Source: Wenzhouxiangella sediminis (lineage in GTDB: Bacteria > Pseudomonadota > Gammaproteobacteria > Xanthomonadales > Wenzhouxiangellaceae). Taken from it: a stretch of DNA of 50,449 bases. Below, in pieces: positions 44,158-50,449 of the stretch. Location of the stretch: assembly GCF_003410055.1 (NCBI RefSeq), contig NZ_QUZK01000036.1, positions 1 through 50,449 of the forward strand, given 5' to 3'. Each line of letters begins with the position of its first letter. Within the stretch, counting starts at the first letter, position 1. The position numbers and the translations under genes were made by a program. The notes below the pieces were generated by a model, which saw nothing but the letters and a program-made list of their open reading frames with translations, searched no databases and was not told the origin of the DNA.

Positions 44158-45732
44158 ATGAAAGTAGGTGCACTAAAGGAGACCGCACCGGGTGAGGCGC
44201 GGGTTGCGTTGACGCCCGAGAGTGCGGGTCGGCTCAAGAAGCTGGGCTACGAATGCCTGGTGGAGAAGGGCGCGGGGCTGGCAGCCTCGTTCACCGACGC
44301 GGCTTATGAACAAGCCGGCGTCACGGTGGTGGATTCGGCCGACGCGCTCTGGAAGCAGGCCGACGTCATCGTCAAGGTGCGCGAACCGTCCGAGGCCGAG
44401 ATCGAGGCCGCGCCCGAGGGCAAGACCCTGATCAGCTTCGTCTGGCCGGCCGCCAACGAAGACCTCCTGGAAAAGATGAAGGCCAAGAACCTGTCCGTGC
44501 TGGCCATGGACATGGTGCCGCGCATCAGCCGCGCGCAGAAGATGGACGCGCTGTCCTCGATGGCCAACATCGCCGGCTACCGCGCGGTGGTCGAGGCCGG
44601 CAACAACTTCGGCCGCTTCTTCATGGGCCAGATGACCGCCGCCGGCAAGGTGCCGCCGGCGAAGGTGCTGGTGGTCGGCGCCGGCGTGGCCGGCCTGGCC
44701 GCGATCGGCACCTCGACCTCGCTGGGCGCCATCACCCTGGCCTTCGACGTGCGCCCGGAAGTGGCCGAGCAGATCGAGTCGATGGGCGCGGAGTTCGTTT
44801 ATCTCGATTTCGAGGAAGAGCAGACCGACGGCGCGGAGACAGGCGGCTACGCCGCGCCGTCCAGCCCGGAGTTCCGCGAGAAGCAGCTGGAGAAATTCCG
44901 CGAGCTGGCCCCGGACGTCGATATCGTCATCACGACCGCGTTGATCCCGAACCGCCCCGCGCCGGAGCTGTGGACCGAGGACATGGTCGAGGCGATGAAG
45001 CCCGGCTCGGTGATCGTCGACCTGGCCGCCGAGCGCGGCGGCAATTGCACGCTCACCAAGAAGGACGAGCGCATCGTCACCGACAACGACGTGACCATCA
45101 TCGGCTACACGGATTTCCCCAGCCGCATGGCCACGCAGTCGTCCAACCTCTACGCCACCAACATCCGCCACATGCTCGACGACCTCACGCCGGAAAAAGA
45201 CGGCAAGCCGGTCATCGACATGGAAGACGACGTGATCCGCGGATCGCTGGTTTGCCACGAAGGCGAGATCACCTGGCCGCCGCCCGAGCCCAAGACCAAG
45301 GCGATTGGCTCTGCCAAGCCCAAGAAGAAGGAGCCGGAAGAAACGGCCGAGGAAAAGGCCGCGCGCGAAGAGAAGGCCATGAAGGCCTCGCTCAACCGCA
45401 CGGCGATCATGCTCGCCGTCGGCGGGCTGCTGTGCCTGGGCCTGGGCACGGTCGCGCCGCCGAGCTTCATGCAGCACTTCATCGTGTTCGTGCTGTCGGT
45501 GTTCGTCGGCTACCACGTGATCTGGGGCGTGGCGCACTCGCTGCACACGCCCTTGATGGCGATCACCAACGCGATCTCGTCGATCATCATCGTCGGCGCC
45601 CTGCTGCAGATCGCCTCGGGGAATTCCGTCGTGTTCGTCCTGGCCGCGGCGTCGGTGCTGATGGCCTCGGTCAACATCTTCGGCGGATTCCTGGTAACCC
45701 GCCGCATGCTCGCCATGTTCAAGCGCAGCTGA
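44158..45732 (+). CDS. pntA: NAD(P) transhydrogenase subunit alpha
   Basis: Proton-translocating transhydrogenase alpha subunit of 524 residues. The NAD(H)-binding dI domain starts [22 protein letters not shown], has [32 protein letters not shown] and the Rossmann [15 protein letters not shown] charged linker (about residues 380-410, [21 protein letters not shown]) leads to four membrane segments, the dII part, as in the E. coli subunit. AGGAG lies eight bases before ATG 44158. It is followed four to ten bases later by pntB, in one operon. Confidence 0.97.
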   Translation: MKVGALKETAPGEARVALTPESAGRLKKLGYECLVEKGAGLAASFTDAAYEQAGVTVVDSADALWKQADVIVKVREPSEAEIEAAPEGKTLISFVWPAANEDLLEKMKAKNLSVLAMDMVPRISRAQKMDALSSMANIAGYRAVVEAGNNFGRFFMGQMTAAGKVPPAKVLVVGAGVAGLAAIGTSTSLGAITLAFDVRPEVAEQIESMGAEFVYLDFEEEQTDGAETGGYAAPSSPEFREKQLEKFRELAPDVDIVITTALIPNRPAPELWTEDMVEAMKPGSVIVDLAAERGGNCTLTKKDERIVTDNDVTIIGYTDFPSRMATQSSNLYATNIRHMLDDLTPEKDGKPVIDMEDDVIRGSLVCHEGEITWPPPEPKTKAIGSAKPKKKEPEETAEEKAAREEKAMKASLNRTAIMLAVGGLLCLGLGTVAPPSFMQHFIVFVLSVFVGYHVIWGVAHSLHTPLMAITNAISSIIIVGALLQIASGNSVVFVLAAASVLMASVNIFGGFLVTRRMLAMFKRS

Positions 45733-45742
45733 GGGAATGCAG

Positions 45743-47179
45743 ATGTCTATCGGATTGATCACCGCCGCCTACGTTGTCGCGGCCGTACTCTTCATCCTCG
45801 CCCTCGGCGGCCTTTCCAACCAGGAAAAGGCCAAGCGCGCCATCTGGTACGGCATCGCCGGCATGCTGCTGGCGGTGGCCGCCACCATCGGCACGCCGGG
45901 CGTGGGGCAGTACCTCACCATCGCCATGATGGTGATCGTCGGCGGCGTCGTCGGCTGGATCGTCGCCAAGCGCGTTCAGATGACGCAGATGCCCGAGCTG
46001 GTCGCCGGCTTCCACAGCCTGGTCGGCCTGGCCGCCGTGTTCATCGGCATCAACGCCCACCTGGAGATGGGTGTGGCACTCGCCGCCAGGGACGCCGGCA
46101 CGGCCGCCGAGCTGGCCGGCTTCGCGGCGACCATCGCCAAGAAGTCCGCCGTCGAGCTCAACATCCTGCAGGTCGAGCTGTTCCTGGGCATCCTGATCGG
46201 TGCGATCACTTTCACCGGGTCGATCATCGCCTACGGCAAGCTGTCCGGAAAGCTCAGCTCTGCCGCGCTGACCCTGCCGGGCCGCCACCTGCTCAACCTG
46301 GTGGCCATCATCGCCTGCTTTGCCCTGGGCGCGCTCTACCTGGGCGGCGCCGGGCTGTGGACGATGATCGCCGTGGCCGTCATCGCCGGGTTGATCGGCT
46401 GCCACCTGATCATGGCCATCGGCGGGGCCGACATGCCCGTGGTCGTGTCGATGCTCAACTCGTATTCGGGCTGGGCCGCGGCGGCCATCGGCTTCACCCT
46501 GGGCAACGACCTGCTGATCGTCACCGGCGCGCTGGTCGGTTCCTCGGGCGCGATCCTGTCCTACATCATGTGCAAGGGCATGAACCGCAGCTTCGTCTCC
46601 GTGATTCTCGGCGGCTGGGGCGGTGAATCGAGCGCCGCCGCGGCGGTCGACGGCGAAATGATCGCCGCCGATGCCGACGACGTGGCCTCGGCCGTGAACG
46701 ACGCCGACAGCGTGATCATCGTGCCCGGCTACGGCATGGCCGTCGCCCAGGCGCAGACTGCCGTGTCGGAACTCACCAAGAAGCTGCGCGGCCAGGGCAA
46801 GAGCGTGCGATTCGCCATTCATCCGGTGGCCGGCCGCCTACCCGGCCACATGAACGTGCTGCTGGCCGAGGCCAAGGTGCCCTACGACATCGTCCTGGAG
46901 ATGGAGGAGATCAACGAGGACTTCCCCGACACCGACGTGGTGATCATCATCGGCGCCAACGACATCGTGAACCCGGCCGCCCAGGACGACCCGGGCAGCC
47001 CCATCGCCGGCATGCCGGTGCTCGAGGTCTGGAAGGCGCGGCAGGTGTTCGTGTGCAAGCGCGGGCAAGGCACGGGTTATTCCGGCATCGAGAACCCGCT
47101 GTTCTTCAAGGACAACACGCGCATGTTCTACGGCGACGCCAAGGCTTCCATGGAAGCCCTGCTGAAAGAACTGGACTGA
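45743..47179 (+). CDS. pntB: NAD(P) transhydrogenase subunit beta
   Basis: Beta subunit of 478 residues with about nine membrane segments and the C-terminal NADP-binding dIII domain ([92 protein letters not shown]). With PntA it uses the proton gradient to make NADPH from NADH. The ATG at 45743 is preferred: GAGGG is eight bases upstream and the protein then starts [10 protein letters not shown] like E. coli MSGGLVTAAY. An ATG six bases earlier is possible. Confidence 0.97.
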   Translation: MSIGLITAAYVVAAVLFILALGGLSNQEKAKRAIWYGIAGMLLAVAATIGTPGVGQYLTIAMMVIVGGVVGWIVAKRVQMTQMPELVAGFHSLVGLAAVFIGINAHLEMGVALAARDAGTAAELAGFAATIAKKSAVELNILQVELFLGILIGAITFTGSIIAYGKLSGKLSSAALTLPGRHLLNLVAIIACFALGALYLGGAGLWTMIAVAVIAGLIGCHLIMAIGGADMPVVVSMLNSYSGWAAAAIGFTLGNDLLIVTGALVGSSGAILSYIMCKGMNRSFVSVILGGWGGESSAAAAVDGEMIAADADDVASAVNDADSVIIVPGYGMAVAQAQTAVSELTKKLRGQGKSVRFAIHPVAGRLPGHMNVLLAEAKVPYDIVLEMEEINEDFPDTDVVIIIGANDIVNPAAQDDPGSPIAGMPVLEVWKARQVFVCKRGQGTGYSGIENPLFFKDNTRMFYGDAKASMEALLKELD

Positions 47180-47202
47180 CCGGAGTCCGTCGGGAAAACA
47201 CC

Positions 47203-47934
47203 ATGTCCCGATTCCTGGCCAAGCGGATCTCCAACTACAACGACGATCGCTCGCTGGGCTCGCGATTCCGCGCGAAGCGCGCGGGTCCGTTGATGGAACT
47301 GATCGAATCGGCGCACCGGGCCCACGACGAGGTCCGAATCCTCGATATCGGCGGCACCGAACGCTACTGGAAAATCATCCCGCCCGACTTCCTGGATCGC
47401 CATCATGTGCAGATCTCCATCGCCAACCGGCTCGACCGCGAACTGCCCGAAAGCCACGACCGCTTCACCTTCATCCGCGCCGACGGCTGCAACCTGCAGG
47501 AGTTCGAGGACGACGCCTTTCATATCGCCCACTCCAACTCGGTGATCGAGCACGTCGGCGACTGGACGCAGATGAAGCGCCTGGCCGCGGAAATCCGCCG
47601 CGTCGGCGAAAGCCATTTCGTGCAGACCCCCAACTACTGGTTCCCCGTCGAGCCGCACTGCATGACGCCGTTCTTCCACTGGCTGCCCAAACCGCTGCGC
47701 ATCCGCCTGACGATGCGCTTCGCCCTGGGCCACTGGAAACGCGCCGAGACCGTCGACCAGGCCATGCGCTTCATCGAGGGCTCGCGCCTGCTAAACCGAA
47801 AGATGTTCGAGCATCTCTTCGAAGGCGACGAGATCATCACCGAGCGCGTCTTCCTGCTGCCCAAGTCCTTCATCGCCGTCGGCCGCGGCCGCCTCGCACA
47901 AGCGAAAACCGGCAACTTGCCCCGCGCCGATTGA
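47203..47934 (+). CDS. Class I SAM-dependent methyltransferase-like protein
   Basis: A 243-residue protein with a Methyltransf_11-like core: RILDIGGTERYWKII (SAM motif I, with the GxGxG relaxed to GGTE), ISIANRLD, FIRADGCNLQEFEDDAFHIAHSNSVIEHVGDW (motif of the acceptor loop) and SHFVQTPNYWFPVEPH. C-terminal helices follow (LRIRLTMRFALG, MRFIEGSRLLNRKMFEHLF). Such proteins often sit in cell-surface polysaccharide clusters, but here it follows pntB by 23 bases. The acceptor is unknown. Confidence 0.83.
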   Translation: MSRFLAKRISNYNDDRSLGSRFRAKRAGPLMELIESAHRAHDEVRILDIGGTERYWKIIPPDFLDRHHVQISIANRLDRELPESHDRFTFIRADGCNLQEFEDDAFHIAHSNSVIEHVGDWTQMKRLAAEIRRVGESHFVQTPNYWFPVEPHCMTPFFHWLPKPLRIRLTMRFALGHWKRAETVDQAMRFIEGSRLLNRKMFEHLFEGDEIITERVFLLPKSFIAVGRGRLAQAKTGNLPRAD

Positions 47935-48019
47935 ACCCCCGAAGCGCCCCCGCTACACTGACTGTGGGGACGCGGCTGCGGCACGGGCCATGGCGGTAGC
48001 GTGGCCGCATTAATACAAC

Positions 48020-48979
48020 TCACATCCCGTCCATGGGACTCCTCGCCCCCATCGCCCCGCGATTGATCACGTGCGTGTAGATCATCGTGGTGCGCACGTC
48101 CGAATGCCCCAGCAACTGCTGCACCGTGCGGATATCCGCCCCGGACTCGAGCAGATGCGTGGCAAAGCTGTGCCGGAAGGTGTGGCAGGTGACCGGTTTG
48201 CGAAGCCTGCAATGTCGCGCCGCGCGCTTGACCGCCTTCTGGACCGTAGATGCGAAAAGGTGGTGTCGGCCCACCCGGCGCGAACGCGGATCCATGGACA
48301 CCCGCCGCGAGGGAAAGACGAACTGCCAGCCGGGCTCGAAGCGAGCATTCGGATACTTTCGATCCAGCGCCTGCGGCAGAATCGCGCCGCCGCGGTTGAG
48401 CTTGCGATCGAGCGCCAACAGCTCCATGGATTGCTGGATCTGTTGCTCCAGCCCCTCGCGACAGGCATCGGCCAGCACCGTGACGCGGTCCTTCGAGCCC
48501 TTGCCGTCGCGAACGATCAACTCGCGTCGCCTGAGGTCCACGTCCTTGATGCGAAGCCGCAGGGCCTCCGTCAGCCGCAGCCCGGAGCCATAGAGGAGCT
48601 TGACGACCAGATCCTGCGGCGGTGGCAGCTGCGCCATGATCATACGCACTTCGTCCCGATCGAGAACGACCGGCATGCGCGCCGGCTTCTTCGCCCGAAC
48701 AACTTCATCCAGCCAGGGCAATTCGATCTCGAGAACCTGGCGATACAAGAACAAGATCGCCGCGAGCGCCAGATTTTGAGTGGAGGCAGAAACGTTGCGA
48801 TCCACGGCCAGATGGGTCAGAAATGCCTCGACATGCCGTTTACCCATGTCCGCCGGATGCTTCTTCCCGTGAAACAGAATGAACCGACGAGCCCAGTGCA
48901 CATACGCCTCTTCGGTCCGATAGCTGTAGTGCCGGGCGCGAATCGCCGCCCGAAGCCGATCGAGCAATTTTCCAGCCAT
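48020..48979 (-). CDS. intI: Integron integrase (tyrosine recombinase IntI)
   Basis: Site-specific tyrosine recombinase of 319 residues. The SAM-like N-terminal domain spans about 5-95. The catalytic domain has Arg135 (LLYGSGLRLTEALRL), Lys near 163 (RDGKGSKDRVT), His266 and Arg269 (CHTFRHSFATHLLE), His292 (LGHSDV) and the nucleophile Tyr301 (TMIYTHV). The integron-specific insertion is present (ALDRKYPNARFEPGWQFVFPSR, about 204-225), which separates it from XerC/XerD; the C-terminus GARSPMDGM is also IntI-like. It faces away from the cassette array, as in all mobile and chromosomal integrons. It captures cassettes by attI x attC exchange. All catalytic residues are present, so it should be active. 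Confidence 0.95.
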   Translation of the reverse strand: MAGKLLDRLRAAIRARHYSYRTEEAYVHWARRFILFHGKKHPADMGKRHVEAFLTHLAVDRNVSASTQNLALAAILFLYRQVLEIELPWLDEVVRAKKPARMPVVLDRDEVRMIMAQLPPPQDLVVKLLYGSGLRLTEALRLRIKDVDLRRRELIVRDGKGSKDRVTVLADACREGLEQQIQQSMELLALDRKLNRGGAILPQALDRKYPNARFEPGWQFVFPSRRVSMDPRSRRVGRHHLFASTVQKAVKRAARHCRLRKPVTCHTFRHSFATHLLESGADIRTVQQLLGHSDVRTTMIYTHVINRGAMGARSPMDGM

Positions 48980-49236
48980 GCTTGTTCAATCAGGTTGAAT
49001 CCGAATACGATTGAAGCCCAAGCGGCCGCCAAGAAAAATGAGAACAACACGCGAACCGACGTAGGAAATTTGCGCGTTAAAAGGAAAAACACCCGAGTGA
49101 AATCAAGAGTTCGAACTGATAAGTTGCTGATTCTAGGAAAGACATCAGCAGCCAACCCCGTAAGATCGCGATTAAAAGGAACTTCGCTTCCCCAATCGAC
49201 CGATCCCCACTTAATCCACCTAGTTCTTAGTTAGAA
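48980..49236. mobile_element. attI: attI region of the chromosomal integron
   Basis: The 261-bp gap between intI and the first cassette gene. The recombination core is GTTAGAA (49230-49236), with the exchange point between G49230 and T49231; 49230-49239 is the exact complement of the ten bases GCTTTCTAAC that open attC1. The rest is AT-richer than the chromosome and contains no gene. A cassette promoter was looked for and no convincing one was seen; no LexA-like box was seen upstream of intI. Confidence 0.85.
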
Positions 49237-49858
49237 AGCAATGGATTTACTAAGCCAAGATTCTCGCACCTTTTTGCTCGGCGTGAGCGTAACTATCGCT
49301 ATATTCATGATGCTCTTCGCCATCCGGAATCGAATCAGAGATCATCGAGTAAAGCTCGAAGTGGCTCATGGTTTTTCTCACCAACTAATCCAGGAGGCCG
49401 GGGAGTTTCTGCCCGGTAGTACCGCATTTCTTTATGTTGAGATCAAAAATTGTGGCGAGAAGCAGCGTTTCATAGAAAAGCCGGCGCTAAAACTCTCTGA
49501 GAAAATCGACGGTGAGAACGCTTTCTACATTACCACGGTAAATGATCCTCACTCGTGGCCTCAGAAGCTCGAGCCAGGCGCAGTATTCAAAAAAGAAACA
49601 AACCTAAGAAATTTACACCAGAAACTAACGTCCAAAATATCGCGCCGCGCAAAGCTTCGTTTCGAAGTTCGAGACACATTGGGCAAAACATACAAATCTA
49701 AATGGTTCAAGATGGCTGACGTGATAGGACAGCTACAAGTAGAGGAAAGTGTGTAGTTGGTAAGTGCCAAAAAGCTTTCTAACAAGTCGCTCAAGTACGT
49801 TCCGGCCCCATCGGGCCTCCACCGGACGCGGCTAAAGCCGCGCCGCTTAGCTCAAACG
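49231..49858 (+). mobile_element. Integron gene cassette 1
   Basis: A 628-bp cassette from the T after the attI crossover to the G of the attC1 R' core. It carries one gene in the usual orientation (start near the attI side, attC behind) and no second gene. The ORF starts only ten bases inside the cassette, so it depends on outside transcription and on whatever ribosome entry the attI side supplies. Confidence 0.85.
49241..49756 (+). CDS. Cassette 1 protein: unknown, single N-terminal membrane anchor
   Basis: A 171-residue protein of unknown function. One hydrophobic segment (about residues 11-28, TFLLGVSVTIAIFMMLFAI) follows a short N-terminus; the flank after it is basic (RNRIRDHRVK), so the rest probably stays in the cytoplasm. 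That part is a beta-rich domain: KLEVAHGFSHQLIQEAG, GSTAFLYVEIKNCGEKQRFI, then LKLSEKIDGENAFYITTVNDPH, and ends in LRFEVRDTLGKTYKSKWFKM, which looks like an immunoglobulin-type sandwich. Codon use is AT-rich, unlike the host genes. No homologue comes to mind. Confidence 0.8.
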   Translation: MDLLSQDSRTFLLGVSVTIAIFMMLFAIRNRIRDHRVKLEVAHGFSHQLIQEAGEFLPGSTAFLYVEIKNCGEKQRFIEKPALKLSEKIDGENAFYITTVNDPHSWPQKLEPGAVFKKETNLRNLHQKLTSKISRRAKLRFEVRDTLGKTYKSKWFKMADVIGQLQVEESV

Positions 49859-49864
49859 TTATGT
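49774..49864 (+). mobile_element. attC: attC recombination site 1
   Basis: Complete attC. It opens GCTTTCTAAC (49774-49783, R'') and closes GTTATGT (49858-49864, R'). The inner L'' box GCTCAAG (49789-49795) pairs with L' CTTAGC (49846-49851), leaving one extrahelical base, as IntI requires for strand choice. The centre folds into two small hairpins (GGCCC/GGGCC and GCGGCT/AGCCGC). The sequence around L'' and L' (TCGCTCAAG, CTTAGCTCAAACGTTA) is very like Xanthomonas attC sites. Confidence 0.93.
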
Positions 49865-49891
49865 CCCTTTTTAACATGCCAGGCGTGTGAA

Positions 49892-50377
49892 ATGACCCAA
49901 GACTCTATCATTGTCGCCATTGTAGTCGGCTCAGTTAGCGGCGTATTTGCTTCCGGCCTTCTTTGGCTGCTGAAGCATCTGTTCTTTCGGCATTTTCTGC
50001 CCTTTTATCAGTCAGTCACCTACCGAGGGAGCTCAATCCACGGGACCTGGGTTGCTTACTACCCACTAACCGGAGAAGAAAAAAAGGCGTTTGCAACTAT
50101 CCATATCAAACAATCTGCGCATGCAGTAGAGGCCCAGTACATCATGCACTTGGGAGATGATGACGGGGACTTAACGTTCGATTGCAAAGGTGAGTACTGG
50201 GAGGGCTATCTTTCAATGCTAGGGCGTTCACATTTGCGCACAAACTACAGCATCCTTACTGCGCTATTAAAGTTGAAGGATAGCGGAGCAACTATGCAGG
50301 GAGACGTTGCTGGAAGGCACCGCGCAAAAGATCACCCTGAAACCATTCAAGGTATAACCTTTGAGCGAGAAGCCTGA
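49892..50377 (+). CDS. Cassette 2 protein: unknown, N-terminal membrane anchor
   Basis: A 161-residue protein of unknown function. The start ATG 49892 gives MTQDSIIVAIVVGSVSGVFASGLLWLLKHLFFRHFLPFY, one long membrane segment with a basic end; the frame above it reads attC1 and is not a gene. The rest is a beta-rich domain (HGTWVAYYPLTGEEKKAFATIHIKQSAHAVEAQYIMH, GDLTFDCKGEYWEGYLSM, LKLKDSGATMQGDVAGRH) resembling a small beta-barrel of the kind in which a bound or sensed ligand sits. AT-rich, like cassette 1. I do not recognise the family. Confidence 0.8.
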   Translation: MTQDSIIVAIVVGSVSGVFASGLLWLLKHLFFRHFLPFYQSVTYRGSSIHGTWVAYYPLTGEEKKAFATIHIKQSAHAVEAQYIMHLGDDDGDLTFDCKGEYWEGYLSMLGRSHLRTNYSILTALLKLKDSGATMQGDVAGRHRAKDHPETIQGITFEREA

Positions 50378-50385
50378 TAGACGAG

Positions 50386-50449
50386 ACATAACAAATCGCT
50401 CAAGTACGTTCCGGCCCTTCGGGCCTCCACCGGACGCGGCTAAAGCCGC
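50386..50449 (+). mobile_element. attC: attC recombination site 2 (incomplete)
   Basis: Left part of a second attC: R'' ACATAAC (50386-50392), L'' GCTCAAG (50398-50404), then a centre almost identical to attC1 (ACGTTCCGGCCC, GGGCCTCCACCGGACGCGGC, TAAAGCCGC). L' and R' are outside the window. Near-identity of two successive attC sites is typical of chromosomal, sedentary arrays. Confidence 0.88.

Larger units (their letters stand above)
49859..50449 (+). mobile_element. Integron gene cassette 2 (cut by the window end)
   Basis: Starts at T49859 inside attC1. Its first bases TTATGT and the R'' of its own attC, ACATAAC (50386-50392), are complementary, which proves both ends belong to one former circle. 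It carries one gene. The last part of its attC lies beyond the window. Confidence 0.82.

Noticed and set aside
48980-49230. Cassette promoter and LexA box in the attI region
   Set aside because: Several TTG-like and AT-rich stretches exist, but none has a properly spaced -10, and no CTGT-N8-ACAG was found.

Overview
The window is a stretch of high-GC gammaproteobacterial chromosome centred on the replication origin. The gene order gyrB-recF-dnaN-dnaA (minus strand) facing rpmH-rnpA-yidC-mnmE (plus strand), the two-subunit glycyl-tRNA synthetase (glyQ-glyS), pntAB, hemL and E. coli-type Rep all fit a gammaproteobacterium. The Xanthomonas-like attC sites, a small DUF6116-like protein and two S9 peptidases suggest the Xanthomonadales/Wenzhouxiangella neighbourhood. 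That placement is inference, not measured.

Layout. 1-5.0 kb: an S9 peptidase and a DUF3299/FtsX-permease/ATPase operon that resembles the zinc-linked PA4064-PA4066 set. 5.0-5.3 kb: a non-coding palindromic element with nested hairpins. 5.4-6.7 kb: an SNF-family symporter. 6.8-12.7 kb: five minus-strand genes joined by stop/start overlaps (anchor-B repeat protein, class I amidotransferase, beta-CASP nuclease, AMP-phosphorylase-type enzyme, PRPP-synthetase-like enzyme), which look like an RNA/nucleotide recycling unit. 12.8-16.3 kb: glyQ, glyS and a GmhB-like protein that has lost the HAD catalytic residues. 16.5-22.7 kb: gyrB, recF (with two perfect parS sites inside it), dnaN, a compact oriC with DnaA boxes and a DnaA-trio element, and dnaA. 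23-26.8 kb: rpmH, rnpA, yidC, mnmE, without yidD. 26.9-35.1 kb: CBS protein, fructosamine kinase-like protein, glutathionyl-hydroquinone reductase, EamA transporter, LysR regulator, a two-component system divergent from a DUF2306-like membrane protein, thymidine kinase and a small exported protein. 35.4-42.6 kb: rep, a second S9 peptidase, a DUF192 lipoprotein, a small membrane protein, a cAMP phosphodiesterase-like enzyme, a HicAB pair and rubredoxin. 42.8-47.9 kb: hemL, pntA, pntB and a methyltransferase.

The right end (48.0 kb to the window edge) is a chromosomal integron. An integron-type tyrosine recombinase is read leftward; behind it lie attI, a first cassette bounded by complementary 10-bp core ends, a complete attC, and a second cassette whose own attC is cut by the window end. 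Both cassettes encode short membrane-anchored proteins I do not recognise, in AT-richer DNA than the rest. The array evidently continues outside the window.

A second genome-wide theme is a set of intergenic repeats built on a period of about 7-8 bases in several sequence flavours (GCGCAAAGG-type, CAGGTGT-type, GAACCAAA-type, AATCCGAAA-type). Many are arranged as two inverted arms about 100-230 bp apart, and at least ten intergenic gaps carry one.
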